Shown here piece by piece: positions 1 through 12,414 of a DNA stretch of 64,000 bases. Each line of letters begins with the position of its first letter. The first letter of the stretch is position 1. Source of the DNA: Ascidia mentula (taxonomy: Eukaryota > Chordata > Ascidiacea > Phlebobranchia > Ascidiidae); the NCBI GenBank assembly GCA_947561715.1, contig OX387201.1, positions 3,118,001-3,182,000 of the forward strand. Direction: 5' to 3'. The notes under the pieces were generated by a model. The model searched no databases. It was not told where the DNA came from and saw nothing but the letters and a program-made list of their open reading frames with translations. The translations under genes were made by a program, and so were the position numbers.

Positions 1-1336
1 TTTTACTTGGTAACGTAACAACTAGCGCGGTTAAATTTAACATATTATTCCCCTTGATAAAGCTTCAGTTATTTGTTGTCAATATGAAATAGACCGAGCG
101 TGGAGATTTTATCCTGCAAGTGCTTAGTTCCTGCATTGTTACCGGAAAGGCAAACAGTGACCGCCAGGGCAAGTTATCGTTTGCAGTTGTGACTTAGATC
201 ATCATATATTCATAAACTCGGAGTTATCTTATTGTTTTTTGCCAAACGTTGAAACGTTGATACTCTTGGTAAAGGTTCGTAACGGTTGGTCGAACAAGCA
301 CGTGACCAGGCAAACAAATATTGACGTAACAATTGACTTCATATCAGTCTGAGCGTAACGGAAGTAGTTAATGTTCGATTAGTTCAGGTAGGCGTTTAAG
401 TCTTTGTGAAGGTGACGCTTTAGTTTGATGTTAACCAGGCAACATTACCGCGAAGCAAAAACTGTTCATTATATTTAATCAGCCAAGTTTAATCTTATGA
501 ATGGCAAAAAGAAATCGTAAATATAACAAAACATTATTTCAGATATTATTTGAGCTACCTAGTATTTTGTTATTGTGGGAATTTCGATACAAGCTTGGTT
601 TGGAGTTGAGACCGAAGCATTGAGAGCGTCACAGAAAATATATACAAGCATATCCGTGAAGGATTGTTAATCTGTCAGCCGTTATATTCTTTGCATAATA
701 CCGTTTTACAGCCATTTTGTTGACTTGTGCCTTGCATAGAATTGTCTTTCAACACTTGCTGACTGTTACTTCATTGCTAAATCAGTATTTATATACTACA
801 CAAAAAACGAAAAAAATCTTTTGCACCAACCACTTTCTATTATCAACGTGTTAAATTGGTTGGAAAATGAATGCATTGCAGAACCACACAGTTCATGTGC
901 ATCTATCATGTCATATTAGAGAACAGTTCCCAGTATTGTTGTGCTATTGTTTAACACGCAATTTCTTTGTCCTGACATCAACCTGTTACAATTAGCCACG
1001 GGCACTTCCCAGACTCACGTCAACTCGTTTAGAGAGAGAGAGAGGGAGATACATAGAGAGAAGAGAGACGCAAGCCATTTGGGTTGATTGTCGCCTAGCT
1101 ATACGAGCTATTGTTTAGGACCCGATTGGATGCGTGGTTTGTAAGTTGTCGATGTGTTTTTGTTTGTGTTTCAACGAATTAAAATTGGAGGGTAAATCTT
1201 AAATGTCTACAGACTTTGTTTAACGCTTTTATAGGCTTAAAGCTAAATGTTTAATTACAGTTGTAGGTTAAGTTATCGATGTTAACTAAGAGAGCTAAGA
1301 ATATACAACAAGTACCTTTGTCTTTTTTAGTCGAAA
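1..1336. other. 5' flank of the first NTase-TPR gene
   Basis: No protein-coding gene recognised. A GA-rich microsatellite lies near 1,030-1,070. The last bases show a pyrimidine-rich splice acceptor ending at 1,330, so a 5' UTR exon is probably spliced to position 1,331, six bases before the ATG. Positions from about 265 to 487 and from 1,217 onward match the flank of the second gene copy at about 26,898-27,250; the stretch between (about 490-1,217) is missing there. Confidence 0.6.
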
Positions 1337-4115
1337 ATGGCCTTTAACCGGCTAATCCTGTATTATGAGTTTGTCGACAGTGTCTACAGAAAAACAAAAA
1401 GCGACGGGGCAGACGCCATCATTAGGGACCAGCACATACTGGCGGCGTGCGAATACTTCCTGGGCGCGACTATGCGAAAATACTGCGACCACAGAGGTAA
1501 AGAAAAAAACCCGCAAGTCACGAGTAGAATTATCCAGCAAATAGGGTGCATTTACAGAATGCGGAGCCCAGATAAGATGTCGCTGATAAAGGCCGCTGTA
1601 CTTTACAACGCGGCTCTGCAAAGACAGCCGAGCAATATTGGTGAAGTTGACAATGACCTGAAGGAATTGTGCGCCCACATACTGGACCTGGCTGGCGCAC
1701 CTGATCGAAACGTTGACGTATTGAAACAAGCGAAAAACGCGAAAGACGAGATGGGGAAGTTAAGAGAAATGGTACAGGAGGAGTTAAACGGCCCACCGTC
1801 AGTTCGTTTGGACGACGAGGCTCAGAAAACGGTAAAAATCGTAGCTGTGGAAAATCTTCAAAACCGGATTACTGAAGGTTACAGATTGACCATGCAACAC
1901 ATCATGGAATTCTGCGTCAATGCTTTAGGCCCAGCTCCGTGCAAATACTCACTTGTAGGCATGGGTTCGCTCGCTAAAAAAGAAATTACTCCTTACTCAG
2001 ACTTCGAAAACCTCATAGTTTTGCAAGACGGAATTCAGAACGAAAAAAATTACGAAAGCGTACTGGAGTTCTACCGCTGGGTGGCAGTGTTGTTTCAAGT
2101 GATATTGATCAGCATGGGTGAGACCATTCTCCCATTTATGGACATTTTTGCGTTGAGAGGTTGGCTGTACGACGCTTTTACTACCTGCGGTGTTTCGCCG
2201 GACGGTTTCGCTCCCCAGGCAAGTAAGAATCCATTGGGAAGACAGCAAGGCACCTCTGCCAAGCCGTGGACTACCGAACTGATCAGGCCTGTTAAGGAGA
2301 TGCTTAAATACACTAAACCCATTCACGACCTGAAGAACGGATACCACTTGGCTGACATGCTTGGAAAGACTTGTTTTGTGGCTGGAGATGAAGGCTTGTA
2401 CGGAGATTTTGCAAGTGGTGTGCGAGAGAATGTCGGCTCACAGGAGAAGAAGTTTTTTGAAGAGGTGGGTATAATTTGGATAGCATTTCCTAACATGCTC
2501 TGCTGGTTACGTATAAACTTACCTATTATACATTCCGTTCCAATAGTGGATTAATCGTTCATGTGTAATTTCCTTTAGTTTATATTTATACAAAACAAAG
2601 AAAATGTAAATATTCCATTTAACACGTACACTCTTTCAGGTGCGCGCCGACTTAAAAAGCTTCTCCGTCATGTCGCGTCTACCCTATGTGCAGGATTCCC
2701 AGCAATTGGACGTAAAGCGGGTTCTCTTCCGCGTCACAACTCTCTTCATCTCAGCGCTTGGGAGGTTTAAAGGAATCCATTCAATATCATCGTTTGAAAT
2801 TGCCCGGGAATTACATCGAATCGGCGCAATAAGTAAAAACTTTTTAAACGACATTCTGTTCGCACTTGCAGTCGCTTGCGAGGTCCGACTCAAGGTCTAC
2901 AGCAGTCAACAAGCGCAGGCCGACCGCTTGCGGAACCGAAAACGAGAAAACGAATCCACCATAGTTGATCTACTGGGCGAAGACACGGCGGTGCAGTACT
3001 TTGAAATAGCGTGGAAGTTACAATGCTTCGTTGCTCGCATTGTAAACAGTGATCAACAACAAATGAACGATGATCCACAGATGACGAGGATTTGGATATA
3101 TTACTCTTTGGGCAGGTGGAGCCAGAGCTTAGAAACTTTCAACAAACTTGGAGTTCTTCACCTTCCACCTGGCGAAATTGACACTAAGCAAGCCTTGCTG
3201 ATAGGTCTGTGTTATCAGAAACTAGAGCAGTATTGGAAGGCATTGGATTACTTTAAAGTCGTTGAAAACAAATTAAAAGACAGCGAAAGTCTGGACCTTT
3301 TGGTAAGCCAACGAGAAATGCGCGACTGTCTGATGAAGACCGGGCATGTATCGGAAGCGTTTCAGCTTCTTGAACAAACCCATGACTTTTATAATAAGCT
3401 CGCAAAAGGCGTTGATATGCCCCCACTTTGGGATGCGGTACAACTGATGGCAAAAAACAAGGTACACCATCCACAAATTGATCCACGGCTGGAAAACCAT
3501 CACACCATAGCTAAGCGCCTCCATTTCAGCGGAAACGTCTGTCGCGGGAGACAGAACGACGACTTGGCTCTTGAGTTTTACAACAGAGAGTTGGAGATAC
3601 GGAAACGTTTAACCGCTGATCCAATACATGACAAAAAGATCGCCAAGTGTTACTTGTACATGGGCGAATGCTTGATAAACCTACGTCGCCTGGAAGAAGC
3701 TGAAAATATTCTAAGACGAGCGGAGGCCATGTACGAGGTGAACAACTTTACGCCTGCCAAGGACATGGTGCTGGAAATGAGTCTCGGTCAGATCGCAATA
3801 TTCAAAAAGGATTATGATCAATCGATGATTCACTTTCGCAAGCAGCTCGATCTGGAACTGCAACGGGAAGATTTAAACTACAAGCGTATTGGTTCTTGTC
3901 ATTGTGGTTTAGGCGCAAATCTTCTGTACAAAGGTGAATTCGAGGCGTCGCTGGAACAGTACAGAATGGCGAGGGAGGCTTTCCTTAAGTCCAAAGTGGA
4001 GACACTTCGTGATGCTGGGTTGGCGTCATGTAACCGCTGCATGAACGAGGTGTTTAGGCAGCAGAAGTTAAAAGCACGCGAGGAGCAACCACACACGTCC
4101 TCGTCAAATTCATGA
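1337..4115 (+). CDS. Nucleotidyltransferase-like / TPR protein, copy A (two exons)
   Basis: Exons 1,337-2,464 and 2,640-4,115 join in phase 0 (donor after GAA GAG, acceptor TTTCAG) to give about 867 residues. Around residues 206-226 is a nucleotidyltransferase-like signature: a Gly-Ser pair followed by PYSDFE, the arrangement of metal-binding Asp/Glu in the DUF294/GlnD-type NTase fold. The C-terminal half (about 540-850) is a run of TPR-like helical pairs with repeated Ala/Tyr/Leu spacing. The start is the first ATG after a 5' UTR splice acceptor. If the intron is retained, the frame stops within about 30 codons. The protein looks cytosolic, with no signal peptide or TM segment. Family-level function in invertebrates is unknown to me; a sensor or scaffold role would be a guess. 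The copy at 27,252 is about 95% identical by eye, and both are open. Confidence 0.85.
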
Positions 4116-4298
4116 GACATTCCTGTATCCGAAGTTTGGAAAAAACAAATCGGAAAGAACGTGTAAGAAAATATTGTCCGCCATGTGATTTTTTTCCATG
4201 TGATTTTTCTTTTCTTTTTCTACTGCATGGTTTTCATGTCACATTTTTCGACGATGTTTTTCTGAGGTGGCCGCGGATCCCTTGACAACGCTCTAGGA

Positions 4299-4582
4299 CA
4301 GTGGTTTTTAACTTTTTTCTCTCATTTTCCGCTTTCTGTTCTAACGTAATCCTTATTACCACAAGGATTAAAATTTTTTGACATAAGAATTTAATGATTG
4401 CAATTTCGCTTTATCTGTTACGCTTTTTAAACTTTTTCTACCGCATGGCATGACCAACTGCCAATACGTGTACGACACACAGTGAATACAGATCATTATA
4501 TTTGCAACTACTTTTGTGTATTTCGGTGCCGACTTATTACCCACCTACAACCTTATAATTTCCCACCAGTTAAAAACCACTG
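4299..4582. mobile_element. hAT-like MITE, copy A
   Basis: The ends are inverted: CAGTGGTTTTTAAC at the left and GTTAAAAACCACTG at the right. Flanks CTCTAGGA and CTCTATAG look like a partly decayed 8-bp target duplication, which fits the hAT superfamily. The interior is AT-rich with no coding capacity. The orthologous copy is at 30,362-30,586 and is shorter because of internal deletion. Confidence 0.7.
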
Positions 4583-6589
4583 CTCTATAGGACCATTGGT
4601 TTAAAACTATTGGTATAAGAACTTCTTAACAGCAAGCATTGCTGTACATGTATATCGATTTTGACCAAACACGTCCTCGCAAAATTTATGACACACTTTT
4701 GAAATATTAGTTTAAACGTTTTCGATGGAATGTGAAAAAAGGGATTGTTCACTACCTAATATTTTATCTTTTGATATGTCTTGTTATGCGAATTGCTCGC
4801 CAGTATACCCTTTTTCCTGTTTTGTAATTTACAGCAACAAATTTGGAGTTTAATTTAGCATATGCGAGTGTAAAAAATAATGTGCAGTTAAATATTAAAT
4901 CTCCCTGTCAATATTGGAACAAAACCTTTTTTTAAGTTTGCTCAGAGTTGGGGTGAACAATGTTTCTAAGCACTTCCAAAAACAGTGGAGATTAAATCAA
5001 TATAAAAAGATAGTGTTGTCGTCATGTTCTCAAACCATACGGAGACCGTCATTGCTCAAGAAAAATGTTTGTAAACTTTGCAAAAAAGCTAGTAGGCGTA
5101 TTTAGCTTGAGAACGTAACACTGTGTTTCGTATTACAATAGCTGCCGGTTTATTTGCACGAGGTAATTTAGATGAAAGGCTTTTGTTGCACGAAAGTTAA
5201 GTCCAAATTCCCCAAAACCCAGTCTGTCCTAATTCTGTTTTTAGAGCAGCAAAGTTAAAACGTATTTACGGCACAAGAAGCACGCCACCACAGAGCGATG
5301 AAATTTCTACACACACCGATAACATTTGAAGAATACAGTTAATTTTTATACCCGTGTTTTTGTGAAAATAGACACCGAAATATAGCCGGTCGGTTTTAGG
5401 TTTTGCTTTACCAACTGTCTCGCGATCAGCTTTGTACAAATTTCGACAACCTGCATGCTACTTTATCTGGGAATTATAAATATGTTAGTATAGATCAAAT
5501 TATGTAATGCATCAAAATTGTGGCCGCCATCGGTTTAACAACGTGGTTTCGCTTTGTTGTATTGAGTAAGTTGTACACAAAGTTACAAAAAGTGATAAAA
5601 AAATTTGCAATTCGAAAACGAACGCCTTGGTTGGCTACACGGTCTTCGCCGCAGAACAAATATTGACAGATTTCCCGTTGGTTCCTTTGAGCGTGGCATT
5701 CGCTTGTATCGGTTTAGAAATGAAAGGTGATAAGGCTGTAGTGGGAAGCTGCGCAGTAACCCTGTTGACACGTCAAAACCGGGTCACGTGATTCCCAAAT
5801 TCAACAAAGGTCACAATTAAAAGCCAGTGGTATAAATTCTTCTGCTGTATCTCAGAACCAAAGCAATAACGCGAATTTTGAATTCAGACCTAGTAACTTT
5901 CAGCTTTAGTGTATTCAGGACCAACAATTTTTTCTTGGTTTATAAAGTTATACTGTCTGCTGAAAGCATGGACTTTTCTATGTGACAAAGTTGGCAATTA
6001 AAACATTATTATTTTCTGTTATTTCGTCAAACTAAACATTTATCCAGAAAAAAACATCCGTTTACGAAATGCCTACCGATGCGCTTAGCTTATCAGCCTA
6101 ACCACGTAACCTCCGACAGAAAGGCTGCCGATTTTGTGGTGAGTGGTGACTCACACTTTTGTTCTGCGACGCCCGACGCTTAGCGCTAAACTTGATTATT
6201 TTGTTTCTGTTCCGAAGAGTCGGCGGTCAAACTTTGGATCTGTGCATTATAACCCAAAACCCTATTGCTTTAGCAAACTTAATTTGTGTGTTCGTTACAC
6301 CGACGATGTAAGCCATAACATTGTTTGAGCAAACTTGATTTATGTATAATGTTTTTGTTGCTGCCAGGCATATTGTAACTTAATAATCTGTTCTTCTGGC
6401 AAAGATAAAACGTAACTTTATTCACCGACGTTTCGCCTGTTATTCAACAAGGCTTTTCAACAAGGCTTCCTTGATTTATGTGTTCGCGACATGAGCAGCT
6501 GAACGTAAATTCTCCTTGTGGGACTGAATTTTTTGTAGATTAAAACAGGCGATGTGGCGACAAGTCTTCCTCAGACCGGGACTGATGTC

Positions 6590-6800
6590 GATCACGTGAT
6601 GTATGACGGGTAACAGGGCATAAACCTGCTTGGAAAAAGTTTGAACGTCGCCCATCAAGCCTCGCGACCACGACATTGCGAGGCATAAACTCGAGTAGCA
6701 ACACATCGATTAACCGCGTATAAGTATTTAACCTGGAAAAGAGGAATTCTTTACCTCGGCTTTTCACACCCCAACAAAACGTGAAACGCTTGTAAACAAC
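6590..6800. repeat. Dispersed module 'ATGCGAGGC' (copy A)
   Basis: Contains TTGCGAGGCATAAACTCG, then AACACATCGATTAACCGCG. Near-identical at 33,610-33,820. Clearly related but diverged versions lie at 43,680-43,860, 38,040-38,140 and 40,170-40,270, keeping the order GCGAGGC, AAAC, AACAACR, GGTTAA. The nature of the element is unknown. Confidence 0.6.
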
Positions 6801-8342
6801 ACAGCGAATCATATCCTATCTACAGCAAGGCATTGGGGTAGGAATTCAGTTCTACTCAATCGTAGCGTCGCACATCGAATTCTTTCGTCATGACTATTAC
6901 TTCTCTTACGGCGCCCCGACTCGGTGAGAATACTGCTCCGTACGCGCCAACTACATTAAACACATTCAGCACTTGCGTCAGAGACGCTTTGCGAAATTAG
7001 GACGATGGCAGACTGCAAGGTGCACTACGAAGGACATGGCAAGGCAAATTGATGTTTCTGATAGGCGTTTCGTGGTAGCTACTCTACCTGTGAATTCTGC
7101 ATAAACTGGTTGTATAGTTGTACGGTGTATTTTGATGTTATTTTATTGGCAGTTGAGTGGTTGTTGTCACTACGATACGTTGAAAATGTGGGCTTCAGTC
7201 AGTATAAGGGTCCTAGTTTTCAAATTAGTACTTAGTCTGAATAGTTTGTTGTAAGGGACATATAGCAACAAAACACTACCCCGCATAGCAAAATCTGTAA
7301 AGCAATTTATTTGGGCGTACCAACCCCTGTACTTGCGGTTGTAAGAAATTATGCCAATGGAGAACTCGAGAGTGTGGTCGTTACTCGTTAGCTCGTAGTT
7401 GTAGTTTAGTGAGGTCAACAGCAAGAGTATACCCCGTGTCGCGTTGTCGCGTCCCTTTTCGCCTTCCTTATTGTTGTCAGTGAGTTTCTTGCACATGTCA
7501 AGCTTGCCATTCTCTTCAGCAGCGAAAAGGCAAATGCCACGAGAAATGCGTTGTAAATCCAATAGGAGGAGCAAGGCGTTTCAACTGCGGTTGTCCGGAC
7601 AGCTGCAGGGATATACTTACCTGCGCTAGGTCGATTACGCAAGATTTGGCGGGAAAGACGCGGGGTACAAGTTTTGCCCATGCGCATGCAAGAAGTAAGC
7701 AGTTAGCTTGTTTGTTCTTTTGTAGACTACATGTTTAGAAACGCCTGTGCACATAACAGATTTTGGTGTTCCGCGAACGTTTTATGAACTTCGCACAGTT
7801 TTATTGTAGAACAGATGAAAAGACAATTTAACAATGAAGGCTTTTAAAATATTTTTTTTATATATATGTTAGATACATTGATCGACTATCAAGTAACGTT
7901 ACGATTGTCTACTAACGGTATAAGCTTTGAAGTTTCTCCTCATTCTGGTTCAAACGTTAGCGTGTAGTCTCGCCACTCGTACACGGGTCTCATGATTTTG
8001 GGAAAGGTGGTTGGGCGGAATGGATTTTTTTGCAACGTATGTCAACTGAACGCAATTCCTTTGTCCCTTTTTGTAGGAGAGAAAATTGAACAGAACGAAA
8101 GCGGCAACTTAAAGTGCAATGGGAAAATGTACTGGCATTTATTATAATAAAGAACATAAAAAATAACCACATGAAATGTGAGGATTTGGATCAAATAAAG
8201 TTGTATTACTCCGTAATGTAGATTCCAACAATTCTCGATCAAGATATTTTACTTCCGAAAGTGGAAATAACATCTTCAACATTAAGTTATTTATGACGTA
8301 ACGACGTTAATGTATTTTGTTGTCGATGTTGGCTTTCTCCCA

Positions 8343-9194
8343 CGCTGTCGAGGTCGCGATTCAACGCCTTTATGCAACGGTGCGTGAAGTAGAAAAGCAG
8401 TGTGTGGCAACATGTACCGCCGACAGATTATTGGTGCATTGTCTGTTATTGAAGTATTACTTGCAGCAGTAAAGCAACTTGCTTTAATTACATCGAGTAA
8501 CAATAAATTAATATAAAATCGAACATAAAAAGCAACGAAACGAAAGGAAAATCACACCTGACGGGTTAGATATTTGGTCTTTGCAGCCAAACAATAATGA
8601 ATGAACGAAATCTCGTGTTTGTTCCGTGTCAAGGTTATTTCAACAGAGACAGAGGCTCGCCTTTTGCCGATATCGGTTAGTCAGTTTTCCGCGGACGTAT
8701 ATTCCCTGCCCCTTAGTCGGTATTATATTTGGCGGGAAAGCGCATAAGAGCGAGTGTGCTGCGTGATGTGTGAGGAAAATATGAAAGAGTTGCTGTGCAA
8801 ACGATTGCAGGTTTTTTAACCATAAAGAAGTCTCACCTGCTGTTAGACGAAACGTAGGTTGCAATAAAAAATCTCTTAACTTTATGCCAGAATAACCGAC
8901 GTTGCTTTGTTCGTATTCCGCGGGTATATTAACCTGCTCTCAGTCGGTTGGTAATCGGGAAAGCGCATATGCGGGGTGCCGCGTGATGTGGACAACATAA
9001 AAAGGAATTTTTGCCATGTTTTTTTAATCCACCAGATATCCGTATTGTTACGCGATGTAATTAAAGCACGTTGTTTTGCTGATGGATGTAATGCTTCAAT
9101 AACAGTTAATGCACCATGATCTGAACTCGTTGCCACACACTGCTTTCTACTTCACGCACCGTTGTAAAGGCGTTGAACCGCGACCTCGACAGCG
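8343..9194. repeat. Long inverted repeat with ~155-bp arms (copy A)
   Basis: The left arm (about 8,343-8,502) begins CGCTGTCGAGGTCGCG. The right arm (about 9,041-9,194) is its diverged reverse complement, ending CGCGACCTCGACAGCG. The interior carries two direct, diverged copies of a module containing TTCCGCGG and GGGAAAGCGCATA. The same structure is at 35,819-36,659, and a left-arm-only copy starts at 39,252. It looks like a foldback or MITE-type element; I see no transposase. Confidence 0.7.
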
Positions 9195-10739
9195 CGTGTT
9201 GTTTTAATCCGTCCGAGGCCCAACCTTCGAGTCTCTGCATGATAGCCATAAAATTAAATTGCTGAGAAAAACCCAAATTTTTAAGTTAGCGACACCAGTT
9301 TGTTTGTTTTAAACCAGTGTAATGTGTAGAAATTGAGGGTCCTAGTTTTCAAATCAGCAGTTAGTTTGGGTAGTTTGTTGTGAGGGACAACAAAAAACAA
9401 TTGATTCGTGCATATCAATCCCTGTACTCGCGGTTGGAACAGAGGGATCGCGACGCCTGAATAAATAACTAGCCGATTTTGGGGTGAGTGACGCTTCATT
9501 TGTCGGGAGAATATTGTACGTGAATAAACCGCATTAATTACAGAACTTACAAAAGATAAAACTGAATATGCATTTTTGTACACTTCCAAAATCTATCACT
9601 CAAAGTGCGTGTGTTAAATTGACCGGAAACCTATAATTTCACCACCGAAACTTCTACAGTTGCTACGCTACGGCTTTAAACTGGCACACGGAACATATAT
9701 ATATTGACGCTCCCAAACATAATGTCGGGCGTCTCGCGAGCGGTTTTCGAGGTCAGGTCACGCTTAACTGTTAATTCAAGTAGTATTGTTCGCCACGTCT
9801 GTATATAAAAATACAACAAAGCAAAAGTAATTAGTCCTTGTAAAGTGAAGAGTGGCAAAAACCATAGATAGTAACAGGGTAACCAGTTTTTTTCGCTATA
9901 CATATACTGCCTCGCTGCGCGTTTCAAGGCTCCCCAAAGAAGAGAACACGACGATTGACACAGAAATACCACTCAATTTAAAAGCTTCCTCGATTTCAGG
10001 TCAAGGCAGTCTGCAAGTTTATTAAACTTAATCAGGTATTATAAAACCAAACATTCTTCGCGCCACTCAAAGATAGAAAATCCGCTCAAAATGGCAGTTT
10101 GGCTTTTTTCCGCTCTAGAGGCGGCTGTGTTTGCAGCAAGCTTAGTATTTTTTTTAGCAAAAACGCCAACTTTACGTCATAGGGAATAGGACCTGAAATG
10201 TTGAACGGTGCGACGTTTTTTTCGTTTTAATGACTGCAAGTGGGCAAGCATGTGGATTTATTTTAGTAATTAACACCGCAAATAAATTTATACCGTCGTT
10301 AAGGTCGCGTTACTGACATCCATGTGAAAATTCCCACGCCCGTTCCCCTGTGGATACTGTATGTATAGGGTGTCGCGCTTCCTTTCAGCTATTGGCTTTA
10401 TTAGCTGTAGCGATAAAATCCGGTCTTGCGCGATGTGTACATGAACGTCTTTTGCGCTACCTGTTGCTTCCACTGTTTGAATGATACTTCACTGTTGTTC
10501 CCCTTTTTTGTAAGGGACTAACAATAGCAATTAACAGCGTAATATTCCTCGAGTAAACAAATCCGTGCTCATAGATAGATACACAATTACCGATGTTAAA
10601 GCATTCAATCAACATTCCCAATTCATTTTTCGTGTTTGAAGTGCCGTCCCTGCCACACCCTTTGTTGACTCTTGAAGTAAAAGACATCCAAGCGAGCGTC
10701 ATTTTGATTGTCGCTCTTTGTTACGCGTGAGCGAGCAGC

Positions 10740-10980
10740 CTTCGCGAAGAATCTGGGTTTGGCCACAGTAGGTAGGTCACGACGAACCGTGAGAGAGATG
10801 CGCAAAAAAGGGGGGACACATCTGCTGAACAACAAAACCAATGTGCTGTAGCAAGTACAGGCGCCAGTTGCTCTGTGCGTTGTGTCGTTAGGAACCATCA
10901 ATACCGGCAGTAGATGTTTAGACATAGATGTTTCGAAATAATTGAGCAAAACAACAGTTGTAAGTTATAGTGAAGTGTGG
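10740..10980. repeat. Dispersed module containing GTGAGAGAGATGCGC
   Basis: A ~240-bp block with this motif, a G-run and a TGTTTAGACATAGATGTTTCG segment recurs at 12,560-12,810, 38,930-39,130 and 41,565-41,840. A degraded form is at 46,985-47,060. The copies include non-allelic positions inside the same duplicon, so the module was multiplying before or besides the large duplication. Confidence 0.65.
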
Positions 10981-11251
10981 AAAAAGCCAAGGGATACAAT
11001 GCAGCGTAGCCTCGTCTGTTTGCTGTGGTTCTTTCGTATTAACCGGTATTGCCCTGACTGCAGCGACCGCCTAACAAAACAAAACGCACAAAACAAAACA
11101 TAGAAATATCGCAATGTTCTAATTTTTAGCAATCACCTGATCGCATTCGAATCATCTCGCGCGGCCATTTGTCGCGTATGCGGACAAAACCTCCAAGGCG
11201 AGTAAGAGGGGGCAAATAATGCAAATTTTAATATTTAAATGCGCTACCTCC

Positions 11252-12115
11252 AATCGCTCCTCCCGTTTTTGCGCTAGTGGAGCGACGGAGCGCTCAATAG
11301 CTCTCGGGCTTGAACCCATAGGTCCCCGGAATGCGCTTATCGCAATTAACCTAAGTTTAGAACAGATAAACGGAAAGGGTTTTCTTTGTTAATTTTGTCA
11401 CATTATATATCAAACATTCCAGGCAACACACACCTCCTTTGAACGAATTGAGCGCGAGAGCGATTAAGCGCTTCGTCGCTCCTTTTGCGCAAAAAACGGG
11501 AGGAGCGATGTAGACGGGTTTTTGTGGTGATCATCTTGCTGTGGCACAGCGGAAACTTAATTCCTGCGTATGGATTTGCGTTGATTAAGATCAAAAAGTT
11601 CGAAGGACAACAAAGCCATCCTAATTTAGACTGGTACATCTGCAAATTTAGCTTTCTGAATAGGTACAAACTGGCACACCTTGACAAACAAGGTTAAACA
11701 GTAGGGCCACTAAGAAGAAATAATGATCCGATGCGAGGACGCTTTCGTTATATGTTGTTGTAGGGGCAAAAATTTGCAAATATGCGACTTCTTCACACTA
11801 ACCCACCGCACCCTAAAACCCGAGAGACAATTCGCAATGGAAATGGCACCTGGCGTTGTCAACGCGCAATCGCTTTGCTTTTTCGCTCCTCTCATTTTTT
11901 TGTGCAAAGAGGAGCAACAGGGCGATCGCAGAACGGATTGAAGGCTTTGCCTTACGTATTTGTATGCTATATATAGACAGAGTGTAGTTAGTTGGGCACC
12001 CGTCACACGTGACAGATTGTTGACGAAATCCATCCAATATGTGGATATCGGTCAAGAAGCGCGATTTGCTCAATCGCTCCTCTTGTTGTTTGCGAAAGAG
12101 TAGCCACAGGGCGCT
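11252..12115. repeat. Cluster of hairpin elements built on AATCGCTCCTC
   Basis: Arms at about 11,252-11,312 and 11,447-11,509 are inverted copies of a ~60-bp sequence starting AATCGCTCCTCCCG. Two smaller hairpins with the same core lie at about 11,866-11,930 and 12,055-12,115 (GAAGCGC against GCGCTTC). The set is repeated in duplicon B at about 42,070-42,940. Probably old MITE relics. Confidence 0.6.
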
Positions 12116-12141
12116 TCGTCGTGACGTTAAAATCCTTTAAT

Positions 12142-12414
12142 ACCTTTTCAAGTTGTTTTAGAGAATAACGGTGATAAGATATCACAGACGGTCAGGTATC
12201 AGCCAAGGGGGAACTACTCAGCAAACAATGACACCACAAAACCGCGATGCGATTTGTTCGTTTGTTGTGTTACAGTTGAGTGCGCTCACGGCATCGAGGA
12301 ACTTGTGTTTCAACAATGCGTTTGCAATGAAGGCTTTACTGGCAGCAATTGTCGAACACGTAGGTATTTTTCTTTGAAGCTTTTGACATACATTTTTGCA
12401 CACTACGTTGTTTA
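12142..12414 (+). pseudogene. Orphan duplicate of an EGF-like exon
   Basis: This ~273-bp block copies 49,315-49,590, part of the EGF/polysaccharide lyase gene 37 kb away. It includes the end of the preceding exon, the intron, the whole 84-nt EGF-like exon (12,276-12,359) with its splice sites, and part of the next intron. The exon frame is intact (C-x11-C-V-C-x8-C) with two visible replacements, but no neighbouring exons are present, so it is unlikely to be expressed as protein. Confidence 0.85.

Larger units (their letters stand above)
265..12120 (+). repeat. Segmental duplication, copy A
   Basis: This block is repeated in the same orientation at about 26,898-42,945. The shared order is gene flank, two-exon NTase-TPR gene, hAT-like MITE, then a long non-coding tail with identical landmark sequences (for example the tail near 11,700-12,115 matches 42,525-42,940 almost base for base). 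The copies differ by large gaps: B lacks about 730 bp of the 5' flank, while A lacks about 1.1 kb found near 32,370-33,470 and about 450 bp found near 34,230-34,680. B also contains an extra internal duplication. Boundaries were judged by eye. Confidence 0.9.
4116..12141. other. Non-coding repeat-rich tail of duplicon A
   Basis: I see no convincing gene. Many short open frames occur on both strands, but they are dispersed-repeat sequence, change frame between copies and have no family resemblance. The stretch holds a hAT-like MITE (4,299-4,582), a large inverted repeat (8,343-9,194), a hairpin family (11,252-12,115) and several repeat modules that recur in duplicon B and at 43-47 kb. Confidence 0.7.

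Noticed and set aside
7170-7687. Overlapping reverse frames, conserved at 34,678-35,168
   Set aside because: Near-identical only because they lie in the duplicons, overlapping in two frames, with no domain or splice sites.
9676-10949. Reverse frames also present near 37.8-38.1, 39.9-40.2 and 41.5-41.8 kb
   Set aside because: Their conservation is explained by recent DNA duplication; lengths and frames change between copies.
11281-11330. Possible tRNA B-box (GGGTTCAAGCCC on the reverse strand)
   Set aside because: No matching A-box or cloverleaf around it; it lies in the arm of a hairpin repeat.
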